Shown here: piece after piece, positions 47,474-60,103 of the stretch
Layout of the letters: each line of letters begins with the position of its first letter
How positions within the stretch are numbered: the stretch's first letter is position 1
The notes under the pieces: generated by a model
The model's database searches: none
The model's input: the letters and a program-made list of their open reading frames with translations, nothing else
What the model was told of the DNA's origin: nothing
Assembly (NCBI GenBank): GCA_015680685.1
Contig: MNCI01010517.1
Span: 140,824 to 204,823, forward strand
From: Gnetum montanum
Taxonomy: Eukaryota > Streptophyta > Gnetopsida > Gnetales > Gnetaceae
Reading direction: 5' to 3'
Length of the DNA stretch: 64,000 bases
Made by a program: the position numbers and the translations under genes

Positions 47474-48502
47474 TGATGAGTGGCGAGGTACCCCTACACT
47501 CAACCATACGAAATGAGTGTAGCACGCACGATCCCATCGAACTCCGTAGACTAAATGCCTAAACGCCCCATGGAACACTTGGGGTTAATCATTCGTTGTC
47601 TTCCCAGACTTACTTGTTGTTGTCACGGTGTATGGTTAAGTAAGTCCGAGGTATATGATTTTTTTGGTATTTTCAGGTTTTTATCCTATGCTGAAGGGTG
47701 AAGGATTGAGAGAACTAACTAACTCTAACTAATGTCCTAAGTCTAAATTAACTAGCGTCAGCATCCGTTCCCACTTACCGTACACACCCTGAACTATGCA
47801 ACTGTGGCTACCAAACGCTAATCGTTACTGGGATCACCACACGTAACGCACATGCTCGAAGTGGTCATACTGAGGCACTTAACTAGCCTAACTATGATAA
47901 GCAGCTGATTCCTTGACTAGCCGTACACACCCATAGGTGCTCGTAACCAAGTCGTACTTATCCCACGTTCTAGGAGTTGAGGGTGAGAGAACCTAATCAC
48001 GATGAGCAGCTAATTCCTTGACTAGCCGTACACATCCGTAGATGCTCATAATCAAGTTGTACTCATACTGGGTTGCGATGAGCAACCGATTTCTTGACTA
48101 GCCGTACACATCCGTAGATGCTCGTAATCAAGTCGTACTCATACACACTAACAACATGTAATAAATAACAAATAATAAACCTATTCCATGCACTGCAAGG
48201 TTTATCCACAAAGCTCGTCTTTATTACCGTACACAACTTGCGTTTAGATACAAAGCTGCTCGAATAAAGAGCCGTTCACTTGGGAACTCCTACTGCGGGC
48301 ACATGGAAAATATTCTATCTTTGGAGTGATCAAACTGCCAGAGTTTTCCTACTTCTAGCCTAGGATGGAAAATGAGGGGAGTGCCACCTCTTATTTATAG
48401 ATTTGGCGACGGACCGCGATATCGTAGGGGACGACATGATATCGCGTACGGGATATCGCATGGGATGCGATATCGCGGCCTATGCGATATCGCATCTCAT
48501 CA
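47474..48502 (-). repeat. Element D 3' LTR
   Basis: 1029 bp. U3 (48416-48500) is an array of CGATATCG, GCGATATCGC and GGATATCGC motifs. TATA box on the minus strand at 48391-48400 (CTATAAATAA). R/U5 holds three tandem units beginning GATRAGCA at about 47898, 48002 and 48077, each ending CGTACTYAT. Confidence 0.9.
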
Positions 48503-48516
48503 TACCCCTATGACTA
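48503..48516 (-). promoter_or_regulatory. Element D polypurine tract
   Basis: Minus-strand TTAGTCATAGGGGTA before the 3' LTR; one G of the G-run is changed to A. Confidence 0.7.
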
Positions 48517-48866
48517 AATGAAAACTCATCCTTGAGTTCCTTACAATAATATCGGGAAGGTATGGAATTATTGAGGGGAATGGAACTAATGGGATGACAT
48601 GTGAACGGATCATTATTACAAGACTTGACAAAAATGGTGTTCATAACAACAAGGGTGAACACCTTATTACAATGACATCAGGCCTTTGTTGGCAGCTTGA
48701 GAGAAAGAGAGAGATAGAAAGAAGTGTTGCTACTGTCAATGCCAAGATTGGGCTTTTGTTGTCCATCCATAAGCACGCCATCGATCTTGCTCCTTGCATA
48801 GCTACTTCAGCGCTGCTCCATTCCAAGTGTTTTGCTCTAGCTCCAGATCCAATCCGTTGTCGCCAT
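48517..48866 (-). pseudogene. Element D extra-ORF stub
   Basis: Minus-strand ATG at 48866 after the acceptor-like gttgtgtgtgtag, starting MATTDWIWS and then a TAG. A +1 reading contains WSSAEVAMQGARSMACL, which aligns with the stub frame of element E (GAALEEAMQGVRSMACL), so a small indel moved the frame. No Transposase_32 domain remains. Confidence 0.5.
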
Positions 48867-50494
48867 CTACACACACAACACAATCATATATTAGCAAGGG
48901 TAATTAAATCATCATGTAATTAATACCTTGCTTTGGTGTAGATTCATTGGCTAGGTTGTGGTATGGCTGATATGGATCTGGGAATATGTTACTGATGACT
49001 ACCGAAGGTGTAGGGGTTAGGAAGAAAATCAAAAATTTTGGGGCTAGGAGAAAAATCAAAAAATTAGGCCCCATACCCCCATGATTAATCGTGAACCTTT
49101 GGTAGCGTTAGAATGGAGAAAGGGAATGAGTAAGAAAGATAGATAAAAAGGGACAGCTAAAAACAACAGTGAAATGGATGTCAAGATGGTAATGAACAAA
49201 ATAATAATTAATTGCAAAATGTTAAGGGAAAGAAGTTAACAAATGCTCCAAATAGGAATGTCAGTGGGTCCTCCCCAAAGCAGGCTCATGCCCGTAATGC
49301 CCTGACAAACCCACATTCAAAGAGTCCATAGGCCCTGGGAATGTCATTTGGAACAAGAGTTAAAGTTTTAACTGTAAGAATTTACCAAAAAGAAAACAAT
49401 GCATCAACCAAAATATATACACTAATGATACAGCCGGCAACGAGGTGAACAATGGAGAGAAGGATGGAGAGGAGAGAAGAGAATGGAATGGAATCTCAAG
49501 AACAAGGTGGTGTACAGTCCCTTGTGTGTTTGATGATTAATGTGACTTGGAAAGTCTCATTCCAACTCTGGCCTCAAACCAACCACGTTCAGTGACTTCG
49601 CATCAATGCATTTGGCTAAACCATCCACTTGGATAACAAGAATGCATCTTCAAAGAGCCACCACCATTCTGACAGAACAAAGGAGAGAATGGGAAGTGAG
49701 AAGGGCCTTAGTTAGAGGGAACACTTTTGGTTTCATAACCAGTGCTTGTAGCCCAATTTATTCGTCTAAGGGGTGTGCTTTGAATTCTCACTTTGTTCAT
49801 TTTTTTTTTGAATTTTGTGTTTTGTATTTTTATGCATGAGAATCACACCATGCAAACACTTGTTATTTTTATTGTCTCAGCTTCCGATAGATGGGGTAAC
49901 ATCGGAACAATAAGAAAACTCAAGAAGGAACATCCAAGCACCCAAGAGAATGACCAACACAAAAGCATCAAGTTCCCTTGAAGTCACACCCTTTTCAATC
50001 CTTGAGTCCTTCCTTAGTTTGAGAAATACCTAGTCACCGATTCATTAAAGTTCTTATTAGAAGGGGACTGTACATTTCCAAGCCGAGAGAGACTATAGAA
50101 ACTGGTGGATGGATAGATGAAGTGGTCTCATTGCTTGCCATATCAAAAGAAACATACCTTAGTATCAATATTGTGACTTAAAGGAAAAAACCAAACATTA
50201 GCAATCAATATGAAAACAGTTCATACCATCATTCCGAACACTTATTGGGTGACGAACTTACATGGTGGATACACACACACACTCACACAAAAAATGGAAA
50301 AATATAATGATGTTGTAAAAGAAAAATTAGAAAAGTTAACAAAAGTTGTAAAAAAAAAAATTAGAAAAGTTAAAGAAATTTGTAAAACAAAAATGTGTAA
50401 AACAAAAACGTTGTAAAAAAAAAATGTGTAAAACAAAAACATGTAAAAAAAAAAATTAAAAGAACTGAGGGCCCCATATGATCAGCATAGGTGA
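48867..50494 (-). other. Element D non-coding spacer and leader
   Basis: Non-coding. A PPT-like tract on the minus strand at 49069-49090 is preceded by CCAAAG|GT at the place of the leader donor of element B. The conserved block is at 49257-49308, and poly(T)/poly(A) runs lie at 49800 and 50350-50460. No U3-like array is seen. Confidence 0.6.
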
Positions 50495-51300
50495 CCATCT
50501 CCCCCACGACTGAGTTGTAAGGGAGAGATCCAAAATAATGAGCGTCTGTTTGAATTTCTTAGAAGTGCCCAACTTCTCCCAATTGATGATCTTAGATTCA
50601 GGGGTGGAAGTTGGCGATGCTCATATTCCAATGTATAGATGCTTTCATTATGGGTATGGGTTGCCTCAGTTCGTTCCATGCATATTTGGTTGCTCCTTCG
50701 ACTAGCTGTCAACCATGGGGTGTCTACTATTGGTTGTGTGGTTGCTACATACAAGCATCTTTGTTGCAAAGTTTCAAGGGCACACCTACTGCATGGAGGA
50801 GATGAGCATCCCTCCATGTCATCACCCAATGAATCATTGTATGTGATGCATGGAACTTTCCTCTTCTCGATCATTCCACATATGTTTATTTTAGAGATTT
50901 CCAAGGAAAGATCGCGGATCCTAAGACATGCGTCTACTGTACTAAGCCATGCCCTTGCCATTATAATTGGGAATTCCCCTTCATTGTTGTTAACTTCGAT
51001 CACTAGAAAATTAGCTGGGTAAGACCAACCACACACAGTGGTAATGATGTCCTCCACCAATCCCAAGGGAATGGTGATGGACTGGTCTGCCAACTCTAGT
51101 TGAATGTTTCTCTTCTTAAGTTGGGGCAGGTTCCAGGCATGATACATCTTTCGCGAAATTAAGTTGACTCTGGAACCTGAGTCAAGAAGAGCCCTATGTG
51201 GTTCATTTCTGGCGATCTGTAACTAGATTAAGGGGCTCCCAGGGTCAATTAGTTTCCTGGGAAGGTGGCCTACCTTGATCCAGTCAGTTACGGTATGCGT
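50482..51300 (-). pseudogene. Element D protease with intact DSG triad, fused past a pol deletion
   Basis: Minus strand. RALLDSGSRVNLIS keeps the catalytic Asp-Ser-Gly (51175-51183), the only intact triad among the proteases here. The open piece of 221 codons (50482-51147) holds NIQLELADQSITIPLGLVED and FPIIMARAWLSTVDACLRIR, then a linker with VATTQPIVDTPWL. At WALLRNSNRR it jumps to SLFWISPLQLSRGGDGHLC, which in A-C lies after integrase. The fusion frame stays open to the end. One stop sits upstream between gag and the open piece. Confidence 0.85.
50495..50511 (-). promoter_or_regulatory. Element D internal purine tract
   Basis: Minus-strand AGTCGTGGGGGAGATGG, just downstream of the pol deletion joint. 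Confidence 0.6.
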
Positions 51301-51309
51301 TAACATAAC

Positions 51310-53803
51310 TGTATGCGTTAGGCTCTAATTTTGGACGGAAGGGTGCTTCGAAGTGTCAGATGGTGGAGGATTGTACATGGCCTCAACCGCTTGTTGTTGT
51401 GAGAGTTTGTCTGGGCTTTTGGTTCTAAAGTAAGGTCTTCTCTTTTTATAGTTGTCAGAACCAGTAGCAGGTTGGATATTTATAGCTCTCGCAGCGTGAC
51501 GTTGCTGCGGTTGAGGAGGAAGTTCCCCTTGCATTGTTGGAGTAGGAGGTGTTACGGGAACTACTTGAGGTGGAAGAGGTGTGGATGGTTTAGGAGGATG
51601 GTGTGGGTATGGAGTATCTCTCGGAGGAGAAGGAGTCCTTCTGAAGTACTCTCGAGCTTGGTAGTGACGATTGGGGGTTGCATGACCCATAGAGTCACTT
51701 GTAGAAATCGGCTGCTGCACATAATATCCATAAGGGTCAGGCTGTCGGTAAGGGTACTGTTGTTTCGACAATGGCATCCCCCATGACTGTGGGTATTTTC
51801 ATTGTTGATGCTGTCCGATGGGATGTGATGGAGTTCCACTTGGATAATACGTTAGTGGTTGGTGGAACTGCCTTGGGTTACCTTATGGATAAGGTAATCT
51901 TCGGGGTGTTTGCCATTGGTTGAGTCTTGGATTAAGCGCATACACCCCAGACTCTTGTAGATGTGAGATAATAGGACAACATCTCTTAGGATGGTCATAG
52001 TGGTAGATCTCACATCCACTATCATCATCTGTGTCAGAATCTATAGCCACATCGGAGTTAGTGATTTTTCCCTTACCCTTGTTATGTGCAGGGCTTAAAT
52101 CTCTCCACTTTTTCTTACCTTTGTCACTACTTTTCTCTACCTTAGACTCTTCTACAATTTTCAAGATAGTTTCTATTTTAGAGTCTAAGGAACTCCATAC
52201 GTCGTCTACCTTAGCCACTATTTCTGTTGTTAATTTTTGGATTGGCAAGGTTTTCCGGTTCACCAACTCTTCGATTGGTGACTCATCCTCTTCATCACAA
52301 AATTTCACTCCCTTCTTTCGAAGGGAGGGATCGCAGTTGTATTCCTTCGTACTTTCCCTTTTACGTAGCTCACCTTCTTCGTTTGCTACTTGCTCCAACA
52401 AACTTTGCACTTCATGGGCTCTAAGTTGTGATAGCCTCCCTTGGGCATAAGTCCCAAGGGTTCGTCTCATTTCATGCCTTAGCCCATCCACGATGTGGTG
52501 TAGTTGATCCTGCTGTGCGTACCCATGGCCCGGGCAATGATGTAACAATGTGTAGTAGCAGGCCATGGTAGCATCCAAGGGTTCATGATGACCTTGCTTC
52601 CAGCCTTGGAGACTTTGGAGTACGTTTGATACTTTTCGTTGAACAGTTCTAGCATCGTACTCCACCTCCTGATGGTTTCCGGTTCTAAGGACCGATACCA
52701 GCTCTCTACTTCTTTGGTGAGTATTCTTGGGAACAACTTAAGTTTTGCCACTCACTATCTATATTCTGCAAGGCATAGGCATCGTGGAATGCCTGTAAAT
52801 GATTTTGTGGATTAGCATTGTATCCCCCTTCAAATCGTGGGATATTGTTCATGTCTAATCGTTTGATCTGACTATCCTTTAAGTGCCTTGTGGGAATCCT
52901 AACTACCTCCATTATGTCAAGCATACTTTGGGTTGTGAGTAGGGGCTCGTCATGATCATCTCTTTCATGACGCCTATGATGTCTGCGTTATTCCCTACTC
53001 TCCCTACATCCTTGCCCTTGTCCTCTCTCTCGACTTTCCCATCGAGGTCTTTCGTCTCTTTTACTTTTATCCTCACCTTCATATTCATGGTGGCTGTGCC
53101 CAGATGTGGAAGGAGAGGTTGAGTGATGGGAATAAGGGGAAGAAGAAGGGGATCCATCACCATGATGATGTTTCTTACCTTCTCTTCGGCTGCTACGGCC
53201 CTGATCGTGGTGACGATCAAAGTGCCTGTCCTTAGCATGAGTGGTTGTTCCCTCTGTGAACAGTTGGTGTTCACAGGCATCAGAACTAGGAATATGTATC
53301 ATTTATCGTAGGGTCTGATACCCAGCCTCCTCACTATCGCTAGGAGAAGGAACATCCTTTGCTAAAGAACCCATGATAAAGGGTTCCTCATCTCCTATTT
53401 TGCTAAGGACGTGCGAGACTTTGCCCTTCAACAATGCATGTTGACTCTCCTGTCTTAAATCTCTCATACGTTGGGCATCTGTGGGATAATAATCCCTCAT
53501 GTCAAAATCATCCGCAACATATTCAGCGAAATGCTCTTGTAGGCCAATCAGTACCAAGGCACGGAAAAGCATGTGAGAGATTGATCAATCTGGGGGTAAC
53601 ACAATGTTACCTTGCAAATCTCTCCACTGTAGTTGTTCGTCCTGATGGAGGACAAAAGTAAAATTAGGAATATACTCATCGGGATGAGTATATGTCATCC
53701 TATATTGTTTAGGACTTGGCTGATTTTTGTTATGTTTTTTATCTTGCTGACTATCTCGTGTGTGGTCCTTAGGTGGTGAGTTGCTCTTATGAGAAGAAGG
53801 CAT
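51310..53803 (-). pseudogene. Element D gag, best preserved in the window
   Basis: Minus-strand ATG at 53803, 141 bp after the LTR, starts MPSSHKSNSPPK. N-terminal blocks: DEYIPNFTFVLHQDEQLQW, NNIVLPPD. Then HFAEYVADDFDMRDYYPTDA near 53540, a Ser/His/Arg-rich stretch (52988-53302), LDMNNIPRFEGGYNANPQNH near 52850, EVESWYRSLEPETIRRWSTM near 52730, and a 260-codon open piece (51883-52665). That piece has ARAMG-type His-rich sequence, an acidic/basic stretch and the knuckle-like CEIYHYDHPKRCCP (second Cys is Tyr). The Pro/Gln/Tyr-rich tail is 51325-51777. Frame changes near 52735 and 52645 plus about four stops break it. Gag packages the element's RNA. Confidence 0.85.
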
Positions 53804-53924
53804 TTTGATTGGTGTGCTATTTCATCGTTATATAAATTTTTTCTTGATTAACCTGAAGGTTCGTTAAGGCTCACAATGATGTGAGTGATATCCCTTATGT
53901 TCTATTAGGTGCACAAACACTTAG

Positions 53925-53942
53925 TCCACGGCAACGGCGCCA
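53925..53942 (-). promoter_or_regulatory. Element D primer-binding site
   Basis: Minus-strand TGGCGCCGTTGCCGTGGA matches 17 of 18 bases of the tRNA-Asp complement, the best PBS in the window. Confidence 0.9.
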
Positions 53943-53943
53943 A

Positions 53944-54936
53944 TGATGAGTGGTGAGGTACCCCTACACTCAACCATACGAAACAAGTGTAGCACGCGTG
54001 ATCTGGTCAAACTCTGCAGACTAAATGCCTAAACGCCCCATGGAACACTTGGGGTTAATCATTCGTTGTCTTCCCAGACTTGTTGTTGTCACGGTGTATG
54101 ATTAAGTAAGTCCAAGGTATATGATTTTTTTGGTATTTTCAGGTTTTTCTCCTATACTAAAGGGTGAAGGGTTGAGAGAACTAACTAACTCTAACTAATG
54201 TCCTAAGTCTAAATTAACTAGTGTCAACATCCATTTCCACTTACTGTACACACCCTGAACTATGCAACTATGGCTACCAAACGCTAATCGTTACTGGGAT
54301 CCCCACATGTAACGCACGTGCTCAAAGTGGCTGTACTGAGGCACTTAACTAGCCTAAGTGCGATAAGAAGCCGATTCCTTGACTAGCTGTACACACCCGT
54401 AGGTGCTCATAACCAAGTTGTACTTATCCCATGTTCTAGGAGTTGAGGGTGAGAGAACCTAATCGCAATGAGCAGCCGATTCCTTGACTAGCCGTACACA
54501 TCCGTAGATGCTCGTAATCAAGTCGTACTCATACTGCGTTGCAACGAGCAGCCGATTCCTTGACTAGCCGTACACATCTGTAGATGCTCGTAATCAAGTT
54601 GTACTCATATGCACTAACAACATGTAATAAATAACAAATAATAAACCTATTCCATGCACTGCAAGGTTTATCCACAAAGCTTGTCTTTATTTCCATACAC
54701 AAATTACTGCTCGAATAAAGAGCCGTTCACTTGGGGACTCCTACTACAGGCACATGGAAAATATTCTATCTCTGGAGTGATCAAACTGCTAGAGTTTTCC
54801 TACTTCTAGCCTAGGATGGGAAATGAGGGGAGTTCCGCCTCTTATTTATAGATTTGGCGATGGACCGCGATATCGCGTACACGATATCGCAGGGGACGAC
54901 GCGATATCGTGGCCTATGCGATATCGCGTCTCATCA
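53944..54936 (-). repeat. Element D 5' LTR
   Basis: 993 bp, same architecture as the 3' LTR. It has a shorter U3 array (54864-54932) and small deletions in R/U5. Differences are mostly transitions. Confidence 0.9.
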
Positions 54937-57517
54937 GCCACTATGAAAATCAAGGACATACAAGTGTCCTACTCTATAGAAGCCATTGTGTAGGTCCTTG
55001 GGTTGCTTTATGCCAGAACATAGTTGGCAAAGCTTTCTACACATATCAATCTTGGAGGAAAGAAGGAGTGGACTCAGGGATGTTATGGGGTTGACTGTAA
55101 GGAGTTTGGCATGCTCACACTAGTGAAGTGAGTCTATTTTAAGATAGTATCCTACCATCTCAATCCAATGGTAAGGCCTAGTAAGATGATAGCCTTCTCC
55201 GCCCAAGCATCCACTGCTCTAAGTGGAAAATTTCCAGCAAACCTTTCACAGCTATTCTATCTAGAGATAGAGAAGTGCTTCAAGGGGAATGAACATGAAA
55301 GAAAAACACTGTCCTTCCCCTGCTTGATTAGAAAATTATGCAAAAGGATAGGGATATTCTGCTACACAAATGATACACTCAAGCATGCTCCTAATGTTTC
55401 ATGGACTTAGATGATGAAGGATAAGACACCTGTCACAACCATAGAAGAGGAGCAGCAATGACCACCTCCACCACCTACTCATGAGAAACCACTGAAGGCC
55501 TATACTATGGTTGAGTGCAAGTAGAAAATCTAAGAGTAGCTCTTGTAATAGTGATAGAAGTAGGTAGGAACTAGTGGTGAAGACCCATTTGTGTACATAC
55601 CAACCATGAGTCACCTCAAAGAAGTGGCTCGTACAATCAGCCAATTGGAGGGAGGTGGATCAATGTTGTCTGCCCAAAAAATGTAGTTACCTATGAGGTT
55701 AAATCCAAGTTCCCAAGAGGTGACAATGTCTTTCTCTTAGCATCATCTATTCCCAGAAATCTCAAGGAATGCTGCTTTATTTTCAGTGCACTTGGAGGAG
55801 GGTGAGGAGGCAACCGTATTAGTGATGTAGCACCAAGGGTAAGAGACAGCTATGGAGATCATTATTGATTGAGTGGCTAAGGCATTAAGCACACTTGCAG
55901 TGCCTATACTAGATGTTTCTGCACTTAGAGATATGCAGATGTTCATAGGGATGATCAGTAGAACATTGAGTGCAGCCTAGCATGAATAATTGTTAGACCA
56001 ACTAGTGGGAACCGAGAAATTGATTTTGGATACCATCACTGTAATCCAGTCAGAGCTGCTAGAGGCAAAGGGCAAGTGCTAATCTTAGAAGGGAAACTTA
56101 AAACAGCTCAAGCACATAATCAACACTTGGCCACTAAAGTTACTGAATTGCATGCCTGAATTATTGACCTTGCTTAACCTTGCATTGACATGAGACAAAT
56201 ATTTTTAGCAATGTCAAGAACAACTAAAGAAAGTTGAGGGAGAAATGGTAATAGTGGTCTTCAATTAGTCTGTAGCATAAGCTACAACTCATTCAGTATG
56301 GAAGGACTTGATGCAGATGCACCAAGAGAATGAAATTTTTACCATAGAAAACCATCACCTACGGAATGTTGATGCATAAAAATAATAGCTAGAAGAATTC
56401 ATCCATAAATAGCAAGAGTAGCTTGCCAAAGAAAATGCTGAATTGAGGAGATTGACAGTGAAGAATTGTAATCTCTCCATGGAGGAGGTTTGCACCTTAT
56501 GCCAAAGTTAGCCATTACGATTGCTACCTGCAAAAACGAGGCTCTAAAATTAAAAAAATTTAAAAATAATTACAGAGACCAAGTTGGCCTATAGAAGGAG
56601 GTGAATGAAAAGCATATCCAACTAGTGAAGGCAAAGGTTAATGAGGCCCTCCAACAACTCCAGCAAGGTAGAGAAATGTGGCAACCCATTGTCGATGAGT
56701 TTGATGCCTATAACAAGGCAGGAACCCACATGAAGGACTTGTAGATTGAAGAGATGATGGAATACATGGCGCTATCCAATCTCCACTATACAAACCTAGT
56801 AATGTTGACTAATAGATAGTCATGTTCAGAGCTTGAAAAGGAAGTGGCTAGCTCATACTTATTATATGAGGTTGAGTTCAAGAATCATAAAGACATTAAG
56901 CAGAAGCTTGTAGTGGAAAATGCTAAACTTAAGGTTCTCAAGGAAAAATTCACTAACCAAAGATCAGTTGTTAAGAACCTAGCCAAAAGTATGAGTGACT
57001 ACTAGGCACTGTAAGACACAATCTGAGTGTTTGACATCAAGTGCAAATAATTTGTGGCATGGTTTGTCAACATAAAGGAGTTACTTCTAGTATTTCCTTA
57101 TCCTTGGGATATTCCAATTTTGGCCCACATCAATGAAGCTTCGCAGATCATAAATGATCCCAGAAGTAAAGAAGAGAAGATGAAAGCATTACTGGATGCT
57201 TTCAACCTTTCACTAGAAGTTGTAGCAATAGTGGGACAACCACAACCACCTTAGCCACTAATCATGCCTAGAGGTGGAGAAGGTTCGTTAGAGCCTCCAC
57301 CACCTAAGACCATGTGATATTCTCTTTTGTCGTCATGTAATCAAAGGATGTGCTTGTCCAAATTTTTGTGCCATGATCAATTTTATAATATGGTTGATTC
57401 ATACACTAGGCACTCAATTTTATTATGTCTACTTTATCTTGTTTTTTTATGTCAAAATCCAGTCAATAATCCCATACCTTCTGAATTTTGTAAAAAACTT
57501 GAGGATGATTTTTCATT

Positions 57518-57531
57518 CAGTCATGGAGTTA
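57518..57531 (+). promoter_or_regulatory. Element B polypurine tract
   Basis: CAGTCATGGAGTTA immediately before the 3' LTR. Confidence 0.65.
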
Positions 57532-58322
57532 TGATGAAATGTCATTTGTTGCATTGACTAGACCCCATTGACACAGTATGCTATGTCAATTAGGTCCCAT
57601 CGATGTAGTCTGCTGCATCGACTAGGTCCCATCGACTAGGCCCCATTAACACAAGGGTATATCTTGGCCTATAAATACATGCTTACAACTACATTTATGG
57701 CATTAGATTTCATAGTAGTAGTAGAGCTCTTAAAGAGTTTTTAGTCAAAAGTTAGAATATTTTTCTTGAGTGCCTGTAGTAGGAGTCATTGAGTGTATAG
57801 ATCTTTATTCAGGCATTGTTATACCTAAGCACAACAGTGTGTGCGACAATAAAGATGAACCTCTTGATAAATCTTGTAGTATTCTAGATAGTTTAAATGT
57901 TTCATTTATGCATTTAATATTTTTAGTTATTTATTCAATATTTTCCAATAATTAAGTTGATTAAGCTAATTAAGCAAGATAAGCTAAATAGATTAAATAC
58001 ATAAGTACGACTACTTTGAATTTAGCATGTATTCTCTTGGTAATTCCAACAATGTTATTCCTTGGTGCACCTAGTAGCATAGCACTTGGTAACCCAGTAG
58101 TGGATACGTGGGTTTAGGATGTTACAGAAAGTGGTAATGGATGCTTATGTTAGGATTAGTTAGAGACTAGTTAGTTAGTTAATTTAGATTAGTCATTAAA
58201 TTACTCTATCTCTTTCTCTTCAAGCACCCAAAAACATAAAACTTAAAATGATAAAAATCATATGCCTCAATTTCACTTACCCATACATTTGTACTTCACA
58301 AGTGTAATCAGGAAGACAATGA
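57532..58322 (+). repeat. Element B 3' LTR, 3'-truncated
   Basis: Starts TGATGAAATGTCATTTG. The U3 array (57540-57660) has GTCCCATCGAC, CATCGATG and GCCCCATTAACA. TATA box CTATAAATAC at 57669. Similarity to the 5' LTR stops after GTGTAATCAGGAAGACAATG, so about 145 bp of U5 are missing. Confidence 0.85.
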
Positions 58323-59161
58323 ATGGTAGATTTTTTATTTTATTATTAACCTTATGTAATTATTGTTTGATTATTTGATATTTTCATACTCTCATGCTAA
58401 TACTTTTGAATGCAACAACTCCTATACATGGTTTTTGAATTACCTGATTGATGAGCAATAAGAGTTTCCAATGTCCAACCATTTAAGTCAAAGTGTATAC
58501 AAATGACCAAATCATAATCTCTAGAAAGGATAATATTCTAAACTATATTATTAATAATGAGTCTATAATTATTTTCTTCTTACAAAAGTTAGTAGAAATC
58601 ATGATATATGTTTTAAATCTTAGTAAGGTATATGATTTATTGATGTTGATTAACTCTTAACATGGTAAGACAAAACATAGTGAAATGAATGTAAATTCTA
58701 TAAACTAAGAATAATAACAATAGAATACTAAAATTACCTTCAATGATAAGTATACATTCTTAATTTGTTGGACATATCCTAGGCTAATATAATCACTACT
58801 AGGATTACCAAGTTACTTACTGCTAAGTCAATCAAGCTAAGCAACTACTGAGTTAGCAAACAATAATATTTATGTACTCAAAATCAGTCATACTTATTTC
58901 ACCAAATATTTAACAAACATTGTAAATATGAATGATATGAAAAATATAAATGACATAGTAAAAGTAAATGACAATGGAAATTTAAATCTAGTCTAAGTGT
59001 TATGTCGTAATGATGAAGAACAATCTTAATTATTATTTTTAGAAATCAAGGATGTCCAAGTACACTCTAATCAAATAAAGATATCATAAAACTATTAATA
59101 ACCTTATTTTAGGCACTCACAACTGTTGCTAACCTAAAAAAAATTGATAGAGTTTTGATCC
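58323..59161 (-). repeat. AT-rich DNA with a very old minus-strand LTR fragment
   Basis: From about 58750 on, the minus strand resembles family R/U5 sequence: CTTGGTAATCCTAGTAGTGA at about 58795-58814, and TTTGATTAGAGTGTACTTGG near 59070. The end near 59161 is cut by element E's LTR. No genes are seen in 58323-58750. Confidence 0.45.
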
Positions 59162-60089
59162 TGATGAGTTGCGAGGTACCCCTACACTCAACCATACGAA
59201 ACGAGCGTAGCACGTGCGATCCGGTCGAACTTCGCAGACTAAGTGCCTACACACCCCATGGAACACTTAGGGTTAATTATTCATTGTCTTCCTAGACTTA
59301 CTTATAGTTGTCACGGTGTATGGTTAAATAAGTCCGAGGTATATGATTTTTATGTGTTTTATCTCCTATGCTATTGAGGTGGAGGGTTGAAGAAACTAAC
59401 TAACTCTAACTAATGAACTAAGTCTAAATTACCTAGTGTTAGCATCCATTCCCACTTATCGTACATACCCTGAACCAATGCAACCATGGCTACCAAATGC
59501 TAATTGTTGCTGGGATCACCACGCGTAACGCACGTGCTCGAAGTGGTCATACTGAGGCACTTAACTAGGAGGAAAGGGTTGAGAAATCTAATTTAGCCTA
59601 AGTGAAATGAGCAGCTAATTCCTTGATTATTTGTACACATCCTTAAATGCTTGTAATCAAGTCATACTCATTCCGCATTTCTAGCCTAAGTGCGATGAGC
59701 ATCCGTTCCTTGATTATCCGTACACATCCTTAAATGCTTGTAATCAAGTTGTACTCATTCCACGTTACTAAGAGAGAAAGTAATAAATAACATTAAATAA
59801 AATCCTATTCCATGCACTGCAAGGTTTATCCACAAAGCTCATCTTTATTGCCGTACATAACTTGTGTTCAGGTACAATGCTGCTCGAATAAAGATCTGTT
59901 CACTTTAGGACTCCTACTGCGGGCACATGGAAAATATTCTATCTCTGGAGTGATCAATTTGCCAGATTTTCCCTACTTCTAGCCTAGGATTAGGAAACAA
60001 GGGAGAGTTGCCTCTTATTTATAGACTTGGCGGCAGACCATGATATCGCGTACGCGATATCGCGATGGCCACGATATTGCGTCTTATCA
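59162..60089 (-). repeat. Element E 3' LTR
   Basis: 928 bp, TGATGAG to CTTATCA on the plus strand. U3 (60036-60085) has ATGATATCGCG and TACGCGATATCGCG. Two tandem R/U5 units begin near 59606 and 59694. The left flank gatcc (59157-59161) is the expected target duplication; its partner is outside the window. Confidence 0.88.
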
Positions 60090-60103
60090 TACCCCCATGA
60101 CTG
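60090..60103 (-). promoter_or_regulatory. Element E polypurine tract
   Basis: Minus-strand TTCAGTCATGGGGGTA. Confidence 0.75.

Larger units (their letters stand above)
47474..54936 (-). mobile_element. Element D: gag-protease-only LTR retrotransposon, youngest insertion
   Basis: Minus strand, 7463 bp. LTRs 53944-54936 (5') and 47474-48502 (3'). Perfect target duplication GCCAC (47469-47473 and 54937-54941). The interior encodes gag and protease. The frame then joins directly to the sequence that normally follows integrase, so RT, RNase H and integrase are missing. The spacer and extra-ORF stub follow. It would need pol enzymes from another element. Confidence 0.92.
47020..57317 (+). pseudogene. 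Element B extra ORF, split by element D
   Basis: ATG at 47020 begins MAPRSKRP; part 1 ends at 47473 and part 2 resumes after 54941. The Transposase_32-like region in part 2 contains VSYHLNPMVRPSKMIAFSAQ near 55150, LFYLEIEKCFKGNEHERKTL near 55250 and SFPCLIRKLCKRIGIFCYTN near 55315. A Glu/Lys/Gln-rich coiled-coil region runs through about 55900-57000. The C-terminal block PYPWDIPILAHI lies near 57098, then EEKMKALLDAF, then TGA at 57315. Numerous TAG and other stops and a few shifts. Basic N-terminal residues could act as a nuclear signal, but that is only a guess. Confidence 0.72.
27994..58322 (+). mobile_element. Element B: Athila/Tat-like retrotransposon with extra ORF, split by elements C and D
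   Basis: Order: 5' LTR, PBS, gag, pol, purine tract, spacer, internal promoter, [element C, 36630-46575], leader, extra ORF part 1, [element D, 47474-54936], extra ORF part 2, PPT, 3' LTR (truncated). Without the two insertions it measures about 12.9 kb, giving the fullest picture of the family's layout. Every ORF is broken. No target duplication can be read because the 3' LTR has lost its end. Confidence 0.87.

Noticed and set aside
48416-48500. GATATCGCG arrays could be a satellite or CRISPR-like repeats.
   Set aside because: They are short, irregular, without spacers, and always lie in LTR U3 or the internal promoter.
52031-52450. Plus-strand ORF of 139 residues.
   Set aside because: Antisense shadow of element D gag, with no conserved features of its own.
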